DNA of 64,000 nt from Nocardia stercoris (GTDB taxonomy: Bacteria > Actinomycetota > Actinomycetes > Mycobacteriales > Mycobacteriaceae): the NCBI RefSeq assembly GCF_003696265.1, contig NZ_RFFH01000001.1, positions 372,001 to 436,000 on the forward strand, read 5' to 3'. Below the pieces are notes generated by a model. The model did no database searches, had not been told where the DNA came from, and saw only the letters and a list, made by a program, of their open reading frames with translations. Each line of letters starts with the position of its first letter. Position 1 is the first letter of the stretch. Made by a program: the position numbers and the translations under genes. Shown piece after piece: positions 62,201 through 64,000 of this stretch.

Positions 62201-64000
62201 CGCGGCACAGGGCGTCACGATGTCGACGATCCTGCAGTTCGCCTGGGCCACGGTGCTGGCCGGTCAGCTCGGCCGCGACGACGTGGTGTTCGGTGAGACG
62301 GTGTCCGGGCGGCCCGGCGAGCTGCCGGGCGTCGAGCAGATGATCGGCCTGTTCATCAACACGCTGCCGGTCCGGGTGGACCTGAACCCGGAATCGACTC
62401 TCGCCGAGGCGATTCGGCGGTTACAGGGCGACAAGGCCCGGCTGGTCGACCACCACCACGTCCCGCTGTCGGCGATCATGGGCGCGGTCGGTGCCGGGCA
62501 GCTGTTCGACACACTCGTGGTGTACGAGTCCTATCCGGTCGACAGCAGCGGGCTGGGCGAAGCGGAGATCGACGGCGTCCGCGTGACCGATGTGCGCGGA
62601 ACCGACGCCGCGCACTACCCGATCACCGTGCAGGCCCACCGTGACGACGTCGACGGCGCGGTCCACGTCCGGGTCCGGTACCAGCCGGAGCGCATCGAGC
62701 CGGCGTCGGCCGCCGCGCTGGCCGCCCGGGTCGAGGCGATGCTGGGCCGGATCGCGGCCGAGCCGCACACCCTGCTCGGCCGCGTGGATCTGGTCCCGCC
62801 GGACCAGCGAGCGGCGCTGGTACCGGCCCGCGGTCGGTTGGCGGAACCGCCTGTGGCACTGAGTGATCTGCTGCGCCGCGGGGTGGCGCTGCGTCCCGAC
62901 GGCGACGCCGTCGTGCACGGGTCCACCCGGGTCGGCTATCGCGAACTCGACGACATGGCCCACCGGCTGGCCCACCGCCTGCTCGCGGCGGGGGTGCGCG
63001 CGGGCGACACCGTCGCGCTCGTGCTCCCGCGCTCGGTCTCGCTGATCGCGGCGGTCTGGGCGGTGGCCGAGACCGGCGCGGTGGCAGCCATGCTCGATCC
63101 GCGCAACCCGGTGGACCGGCTGGCCGGCATGCTGGCCGACTGCGCCGCCCGGGTGGTGCTGACCCTGTCCGAGGTGGAAGACGTTGTGCCCGAGGGTGAC
63201 TGGCTGCGGCTCATGCTCGACGACCCGGAGACCGCACGCCGGATCGCGGCCCAGCCCTCGACCGCGGTGGAGCGGTCGCGCCCGATCCGGGCCGCCGACC
63301 CGGCATACGTCATCTACACCTCGGGCACCACCGGAACCCCGAAGGGCGTGGCACTGACCACCGCCGGGCTGGCGAATTTCGCCGCCGAGCAACGGGAACG
63401 GTATGCGGTCGACACCGAGTCGCGGGTATTGCAGGTCGCCGCACCGGGATTCGACGCCGCCATGCTGGAGATCCTGATGGCGCACCCGAACGGCGCGACC
63501 CTGGTGGTGGCGCCCGCCGACACCTACGCCGGTCCCGAACTCGCGGACCTGATCCGGTCGCAGGGCGTCACACACTCCTTCCTCACGCCATCGGTACTGG
63601 CCACCATGTCACCGGCCGGTCTGGAGTGCCTGCGGGTGCTGGTCGCCGGTGGTGAGGCGGTCAGCGCGGAACTGGCCGCCACCTGGGCGCCGGGCCGCCG
63701 GCTGCACAACGGGTACGGGCCCACCGAGACGACCATCATGGTCGCGATCAGTGATCCGCTGCCCCCGCACGGTCCGGTCACCCTCGGTGGCCCGATCCGC
63801 GGAACCGTTGCCGTGGTGCTGGATTCGCGGCTGCGGCCGGTGCCGGTCGGTGTGATCGGCGAACTGTACGTGGGTGGGGTCGGCCCGGCCCAGGGCTATC
63901 TGGGCCGCCCGGCCGCGACTGCCGCCGCGTTCGTCGCCGACCCCTACGACCCGGGTGCCCGGCTCTATCGCACCGGTGACCGGGTGCGCTGGACCGCCGA
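44103..64000 (+). CDS. Giant nonribosomal peptide synthetase, at least six modules, 3' end beyond the window
   Basis: The frame opens at ATG 44103 (GGGAGAGGG eight bases upstream) and is still open at the window edge, more than 6,630 residues. Domain order: C-A-T, C-A-T, C-A-T, C-A-T, C-A-T-E, C-A(partial). Every condensation domain keeps HHxxxDG, every adenylation domain has the SG[ST]TGxPKG loop, and all five carrier domains keep the phosphopantetheine serine. It should assemble a peptide of six or more residues with a D-residue at position 5. The first C domain resembles that of EntF, so the chain probably starts from an acyl group such as a fatty or aryl acid (inferred). No MbtH-like, tailoring or export gene is in the window. 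The product is unknown. Confidence 0.97.
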   Translation, partial: MDSFGRNIDERDLIPLSAAQYGMWFADSAHSGSATNIAQYVEIAGPLDVVAFSKAVREAAEETESMQVRIVEHDGRPYQVVDRSISFNELVLDLSGEPDPLAAAREWMHNDYTRPVDINQHQLATTRLIRIGTDLHLWYARAHHLVIDGYGAFNLLSRVAEHYTAMLQGRPVARLVAADLREVAEEEQAYRSSSRFVADREFWLDKVAGLPTPIGLSGRSARPGSKDRVATREFPAELRALLDGRSAELDASAAQVVVAAFAAFFTRMTGTEDVVLSVPVSARVTMKLRNASAMLANMVPIRFGVDADTTVEELVRSSRAELVSALRHQRYRFEDLRRESSAIDPAANSFGPVINIVFFDSDIRLGEAVGSYRALTSGVLDDLQLNLYRSGPDAPILLELHGNENLYEQGEIDAHADGFVEFLHRFLVTPGEAKVRDLRLIAAAEEELVLGPLAGEDGLTPQGTLVDALARQAKSSPHVVAIADGTTTITYRELDKASTRLARQLIARGAGPGVLVAIALPRGIELITAMLAVLKSGAGYLPLDVTHPAERLEYILGQADPVAVLTDAETRDRVPADPARRLVVDSAALRGSEPVEPITDADRRAPLHPDDTAYVIFTSGSTGRPKGVVISHRAVVTYLANANQTFGIRPGDVWTFLHSMAFDYSIWEIFGPLVSGGRIVVVDAMTARAPADLVRLVAREQVTVLSHTPSAFYQFAAAQHRRLRSGDEVGDLALRLVVLSGEGLEPAALAPWYTDHPEVPVLVNSYGITETTVFVTHTELGPADAAPGAPSIIGAALPGLRTYVLDRRLRPVPIGAWGEIYVSGTQLARGYLGRPDLTTARFVADPYGVPGGRLYRTGDVARRRHDGGLEYRGRADQQVQLRGFRVELDEIRAGLLSHPAVAAAAVVVHAPGTESARLDGYVVPVDGAVCDTAAILAQAGTVLPEYMIPTTLTVLQELPLTVNGKLDTRALPEPAPIVAAEYVAPSTETERIVAAVFADLLGVERVGAADSFFESGGNSLTAASAVVRIAEAAECELSVRDLFAHPTVAELAECVGRARRRVRPPLTAEPRHGAVPLAPAQNRIWLLNRADPDSAAYNIPLVLRLSGTLDVADLRAALGDVLERHEALRTRYPAVDGHGTQDILSAEAVLAQFPLIPEPVEPAQLADRIRELILPGFDLVVRAPIRAELLSTGHPLEHVLVLVLHHICCDGASLRPLAADFAIAYAARTENTAPAWAPLRVQYADYAVWHRRLLGADDDPDALLGSELRYWTAQLAGAPEVLELPTDRPRPARASLRGGIVDTVIPAPVYAAVENLARAADVTAFMVVHAAVALLLARMSDSADIVVGAPVAGRGERDLEPLVGMFVNTVALRTPVSTEDTFSALLERVKDVDLDAFAHGDVPFDRVVDELHLHRSLAHAPLCQVYLAFDNTDLPRLELPGMTAEVVDPGPEPAKVDLVISVAGNTAPGGNVALRINFATDLFEQSTAEALAARLNRILAAVVADPDVRVGQVPLLSELERAELLPRRGAPAVPGIPLWELLARGAEISPYAAAVVCGDRRIGYDELDELSDRFARRLLAAGAGPGDVVAMVLPRSVDFVRCVWAVAKSGASLVLVDPRNPRDRVRAMLDDCGPRVVLALTDTEELVPEGDWLRLVVDDPAVRTEIAGYPATPVTDAERGRAVRAEDVAYVIYTSGTTGVPKGVAVTNSGLANFAAEQQDRYRVTPTAKVLLGAGPGFDAVLLELLMAHPGGATLVVAPQQVYAGTELADLIRRHGVSHAFLTPTVMASMSPYGLGCLRVLVAGGEALTADLAAAWAPGRRLHNGYGPTETTIMVAISDALAAAGPVTIGGPIRGVAALVLDHRLRPVPTGVAGELYICGVQLARGYVGRPVTTAASFVANPYVAGARMYRTGDLVRWTADHELYYLGRADNQVKIRGQRTELGEIEAVLARDPAVTHAVVTVADGGTGAGRLVGYLVGGADVDAEAVRAQARRLLPAHMVPDVCLVLDRLPLTASGKLDRARLPEPVFTRTAGDIAPRTANERVVAEIYGEVLGATDVSALDNFFDLGGNSLTATKVAARLSSAFGIDVPVRVLFDAPTVDALARHLDSVPIDTSGTRGSRLPLGPAQRPERIPLSPAQARMWFLNQFDTGSAVYNVPVVVRLSGPLDIDAMRAALADVVLRHETLRTRYPDSDTGPFQQILAAEDCAPELIPEMVAAELLQARIDAEAAAGFDVRTEVPFRVTLLRTASDEHTLLLVVHHIAIDGSSLAPLAADLGAAYDARHRGTAPAWTPLPVQYADYALWQHGFLGTDDDPDSVSADQIRYWLAALAELPEVLDLPADRPRPAQQSLRGAMLSATLPADLHQDLVSFARSRGTTVFMVTHAAFAVLLARLSGTDDIAIGTPIAGRGEPDLDPLIGMFVNTLVLRVRVDGQAPFTEILDRTRTCDLGAFDNADIPFERLVEVVNPPRSTAHAPLTQIGFSFQNIEVPSVELAGLRAAAELVDPGVAKYDLHLNLVDSLGPDGLPGPIRVEFGYATDLFDETTVRSFFERFARVLRGAIAEPGRPVGDLALLGGQERADLERWEHGPVPSAAGSTLPDLFAAQAAATPDHVAVIDADSGVRRSYREFADEVNALARVLIGRGVGPGDVVAVAMRRSVDLLRTLYAIHAAGAAYLPLDPDHPADRLRTVLDAARPAAVLTRAGDTVELPADVTAWELGEPVTAGTSTAPVTDAERSRPLRPADLAYIIFTSGSTGVPKGVALPHAAVANQMCWMRMHYRLGSADTLLLRTPVTFDLSVWELFSALVSGASLVVAGRDDHVDQSAIARLCARYRVTVADFVPSLLSVFADVVAAQPDTYDLSALRQVLCIGEALDRGTVARLREISGARVDNLYGPTEAAVSVTAGEIDALDTPIVPIGAPEAGVTVHVLDERLRPVPPGVTGELYLGGIQLARGYLGRPGLTAERFVANPFGSAHSTARARSVPESALRSDRLYRTGDLVCWTADGRLRYLRRSDFQVKIRGLRVELGEIEAALLAHEHISTAVARVRAVAGEQILTAYIVGDDDALDSRAVRSFLLERLPAYMVPAQVIRIPAMPLTTNGKIDYRALPAPDPTAAATDYRAPSGITEQTIAEVIGELVGHPAVGADDNFFELGGNSLLATRALARVGDVLGVSIPVRAIFEAPTVAELAGWVERLRTDAAGLPALVAGPRPERIPLSHAQHRMWLLNRIESDTATYVVPLAVRLDGELDTAALASALGDVLDRHEILRTTYPAIDGVPAQVILPAADVVASCDLRLRTTTEADLPAELTAFFGTGFDVVQAPPLRIALFRLSDTTHVLALAVHHISCDGFSVAPLTADILTAYAARRADRIPDWAPLPVQYADYALWQRDLLGSPDDPESLSGRDIAYWHSQLAGIPELLDLPADRPRPLVQSHHGATVSLAVPAEVAAGLETLARRSGVTTFMVVHTALAVLLARLSGGDDITIGVPHAGRGDRTLDRLVGMFVNTLVLRTRVRPDQRFADLLDLNRRTDIEAFDHAAVPFEQLVEMLDPVRSTAHSPLFQVMLAYQNMERARLELPGLAVTALDVGADAAIADLLLMVTEERGPRNEPTGLGLRLTYATDLFEADTAHRLLCRFVRVLAAAVADPDVVVGDIDLVDTGLNRVSDVVLPPARTLLEAFDEQVARTPDAVAVRVPGGRALTYREFDAEVNRLARYLIACGAGPETTVAVAIRRSLESVVAIYAVVRAGAAFVPIDPDHPAARIAHVTAAARPLLIVTTSGAESALPGEIERVRLDGLDLSALSGEPIGAAERRMPLRPDNIVYVLFTSGSTGAPKGVALTHAATDHQLTWAQGEYPHDASDVVLHKTPTTFDIAVWELFWPLRAGAQILVAAPDGHRDPGYLAAILAAEPVTTVHFVPSMLEVLLEQSGAAALSRVRHVFPAGEALSRRTADRALRLFPNAAVVNWYGPAEAEVVTAYRCDAADSDVGVTVPIGEPVTGMAAWVLNSRLRPVPAGVVGELYVSGAQLARGYHGRQDLTATTFLANPFGRPGERLYRTGDLARWTRSGQLEFVGRSDFQVKFHGQRVEPGDIEAALHTIDSVARAVAVVTSDRIWAYVTPAPGAAPDGRELRRELTRLLPAYLVPGAVRVLESLPLNANGKLDRAALPAPVADDAQEYVAPRTDTEAVLAKVVAEVVGVDRVSTAADLFEIGVTSLSAAQIAARAESGLRVQVGIRDLFEARTVAALAERVAERERYTSVPLVRRTGHAPVPLAAAQRRMWILDQLDPASGAYNICFAARLTGPLDVDALRAAYGDVVARHEPLRTVYPAIDGQPRQVLRPASESSMLIEDEVDPAHLAEHMRAAATAGFDVAQAGPVRTWLYHTGPDEHVLLVVVHHIAADGASMPPLARDVFTAYRSRLGGFAPQWQPLPVTYADYAVWQHELLGAEDDPASLAGRQIAYWQRALADAPELLELPLDRPRPAVLSTAGDRIVFAVDPELHSAVTDLARREGVTVFMVLHAALALLLGRIARTGDVSIGTPVAGRGRPELDDLVGMFVNTVVLRTRIDEDLSFTDFLAGVRGADLEALAHADVPFERLVDLLAPTRSTAYSPLYQVMFTLRNAGAPRFDLDGIDVEVLDPGVAQAKTDLSVFLAERTEGGIDGEIVFATDLFGPDTVRRFADGLIRVLTAITTEPARPVARISLLDAEEAATLLPAGRPAYVAPAVLPELLSRAAADPAATALIGADETLTYGELDRRSNQLARQLIAAGAAPGTFVALALPRSAGYHVALWAITKTGAAFVPLDLRYPAERIAHVVQDSGVRLGVTLTSARDGNLLPDTVSWLELDDPALIAQRDAWSEGPITDADRRRPLRLQDAVYVVYTSGSTGTPKGVVVTHAGLASFAAEGSTHYLITAKSRILQVSAPAFDAVMMELLMACDAGAALVVAPPEVYAGPELAELIRRHRVSHSFMTPGVLATMSPEGMSHLQMLTIGGEAMPADLLAAWAPGRRFHNVYGPTETTIAATVTGPLRPGDPITIGHPFCGMQALVLDQRLRPVPVGVTGELYLTGTHLARGYLNRPVTTAAAFVASPYEPGFRMYRTGDLVRWSPSRALEYVGRADFQVKVRGQRVELGEIDAALLACAEVGAAVTVSRPGRAGQTVLVAYVVAAEGQSLDPNTIRERIARTLPDHMVPTTIMVLDELPLTATGKLNRRALPEPIAVLPDSVAVPETELEYRIGGIFAEVLGLDRVAVDGSFFALGGDSIMSIQLAARLKAAGVPITARDIFEHKTVRGLAAAAQAAGRAELTELPGGGVGDIPFTPIVSWYLERLAGVSRFAQTLLVGLPGDARRADVEATVQAVLDRHDMLRARLGAHGLEVPPAGGAAAATAVLVRTFGADAVPGSSGFTAVLDAALDEAAAQLDPATGDLLRVVCLLPEPGVAATGRALIVIHHLAVDGVSWRILIPDFVTAWQRITTGDPAGLPAVGTSMRRWARALTDAAAGRDGEVELWERVGEYTEPLLGRAALDPAVDTTATVEQLTLTVPVAVTTALLGSVPRAAHGSIDDALLAGLVVALNRWRRRRGIEHDGARILLESHGREEQIAPGADLSRTVGWFTSAYPVVLEVAGDDPAAAVLAVKDQLRAVPDKGIGYGLLRYRRPDTAARLAGLPEPQIAFNNLGRAGVDVAALSDVAWVPASEDFDQRLAIDPAMPAAAPLTVDAVITDTPDGPEMNARIGYATRILDESDVSELAREWGTVLVEIAAAAERTADWGLSPSDAPLVEVTQDDLDRFAQAYGPLTAVWPPAPLQSGLLFHAELAAGALDVYTAQAELTLTGPVDADRLRDAAHALLQRNPNLRAAFPRTGAGRIAQVVPEHVELPWRTVDLSGEAPSALARVLEAERERPFDAAEPPLLRLVLVTVGPDEYQLVLTAHHLLLDGWSLPLLLRELVGLYAVRGDAAALPATTSYGSYLRWLAERDDAADVAVWRDVLGEGLEPTLLAGTRPDATVQVPVDLTVDLGSEVTAALTEFAAAQGVTMSTILQFAWATVLAGQLGRDDVVFGETVSGRPGELPGVEQMIGLFINTLPVRVDLNPESTLAEAIRRLQGDKARLVDHHHVPLSAIMGAVGAGQLFDTLVVYESYPVDSSGLGEAEIDGVRVTDVRGTDAAHYPITVQAHRDDVDGAVHVRVRYQPERIEPASAAALAARVEAMLGRIAAEPHTLLGRVDLVPPDQRAALVPARGRLAEPPVALSDLLRRGVALRPDGDAVVHGSTRVGYRELDDMAHRLAHRLLAAGVRAGDTVALVLPRSVSLIAAVWAVAETGAVAAMLDPRNPVDRLAGMLADCAARVVLTLSEVEDVVPEGDWLRLMLDDPETARRIAAQPSTAVERSRPIRAADPAYVIYTSGTTGTPKGVALTTAGLANFAAEQRERYAVDTESRVLQVAAPGFDAAMLEILMAHPNGATLVVAPADTYAGPELADLIRSQGVTHSFLTPSVLATMSPAGLECLRVLVAGGEAVSAELAATWAPGRRLHNGYGPTETTIMVAISDPLPPHGPVTLGGPIRGTVAVVLDSRLRPVPVGVIGELYVGGVGPAQGYLGRPAATAAAFVADPYDPGARLYRTGDRVRWTA
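47291..50470 (+). other. NRPS module 2: C - A2 - T
   Basis: C2 (~47320-48650) has HHICCDG at 47716-47736. A2 (~48700-50185) has [11 protein letters not shown]. Pocket by eye: D-A-L-F-V-G-G-I-M, a small hydrophobic pocket that suggests an aliphatic residue such as valine (weak inference). It is the same as in A6. T2 has LGGNSLTA. Confidence 0.85.
50471..53710 (+). other. NRPS module 3: C - A3 - T
   Basis: C3 (~50500-51820) has HHIAIDG. A3 (~51880-53445) has [11 protein letters not shown]. Pocket by eye: D-L-W-D-L-I-L-V-S; the substrate is not predicted. Between core motifs A6 and A7 (about 53022-53085) it carries ~15 extra residues not seen in the other five A domains. T3 has LGGNSLLA. Confidence 0.85.
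53711..56890 (+). other. NRPS module 4: C - A4 - T with atypical carrier motif
   Basis: C4 (~53750-55090) has HHISCDG. A4 (~55130-56615) has [11 protein letters not shown], and its A5-region reads WYGPAEAEV. Pocket by eye: D-I-W-H-F-A-W-V-V; no prediction. The carrier domain reads [12 protein letters not shown]: the serine is kept, but the usual GG[ND] before it is replaced by GVT. Confidence 0.85.
56891..61450 (+). other. NRPS module 5: C - A5 - T - E
   Basis: C5 (~56920-58240) has HHIAADG. A5 (~58285-59765) has [11 protein letters not shown]; pocket by eye D-A-M-F-T-G-V-I-A, hydrophobic. The carrier has [10 protein letters not shown], the GGDS form typical before epimerisation domains. E (~60030-61440) has [14 protein letters not shown] (about 60456-60497) and FNNLGRAG near 61135. 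The fifth residue should therefore be D-configured. Confidence 0.88.
61451..64000 (+). other. NRPS module 6: C (D-accepting type) - A6, cut by the window
   Basis: C6 (~61490-62800) has [11 protein letters not shown] and HHLLLDGWS, the form usual in condensation domains placed after an E domain. A6 (~62845 to the edge) has [11 protein letters not shown]. Its pocket residues read D-A-L-F-V-G-G-I-M, identical to A2. A 32-base stretch of A6 DNA (63699-63730) is identical to A2 DNA (49563-49594). Confidence 0.85.

Noticed and set aside
1..64000. tRNA, rRNA, CRISPR arrays, insertion sequences, prophage genes
   Set aside because: None was recognised by eye on either strand; the larger spacers hold only hairpins, palindromes or AT-richer promoter DNA.

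Overview
The window is high-GC actinobacterial DNA, most likely from a Nocardia-like member of the Mycobacteriales. The markers are a mycobacterial-type kgd gene, EspG chaperones with PPE-like and YxxxD-bearing ESX-associated proteins, a DUF3558 lipoprotein, an MptpB-like phosphatase and leaderless-looking promoters. From memory, the order kgd ... Rv1251c-like helicase ... deaD also occurs in Mycobacterium tuberculosis, with other genes inserted here. No tRNA, rRNA, CRISPR array, transposase or phage gene was seen, and base composition is even apart from short AT-richer promoter regions.

Layout. 1-7 kb: truncated trypsin-like protease (-), membrane-linked molybdopterin oxidoreductase (+), then a padR/DHA2 efflux pair (-) and a conserved hypothetical gene (-). 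7-17 kb, all minus: two paralogous proteins that each fuse a Ser/Thr kinase to a 14-TM MFS domain, a PaaI-like thioesterase between them, then kgd. 17-24 kb: a single-chain ABC exporter with two unequal ATP sites (-), a VOC protein (-), and a tightly overlapped ABC-2-like operon (+). 24-30 kb: GST-like reductase, enoyl-CoA hydratase, truncated adenylate-forming protein, tyrosine phosphatase, a small TetR-C-terminal-like protein and a PLP amino acid deaminase/aldolase.

30-40 kb: two ESX-associated modules transcribed away from each other around an 1137-residue nuclease/helicase-like protein whose nuclease and ATPase motifs look damaged. Each module runs YxxxD protein, PPE-like WxG protein, EspG, with overlapping reading frames; the minus module also has a DUF3558 lipoprotein. 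No ESX core gene is in view. 40-43.5 kb: phosphoribosyltransferase, carbon-nitrogen hydrolase and deaD.

43.5-64 kb: a long leader with a 12-bp palindrome and a 26-codon upstream ORF with a good ribosome binding site, followed by one giant nonribosomal peptide synthetase that runs off the window (more than 6,630 residues). Its order is C-A-T, C-A-T, C-A-T, C-A-T, C-A-T-E, C-A..., starting with an EntF-like condensation domain. The predicted pocket residues of A2 and A6 are identical. The most unusual items are the kinase-MFS fusions, the twin EspG modules around a possible pseudo-helicase, and the NRPS with its leader.
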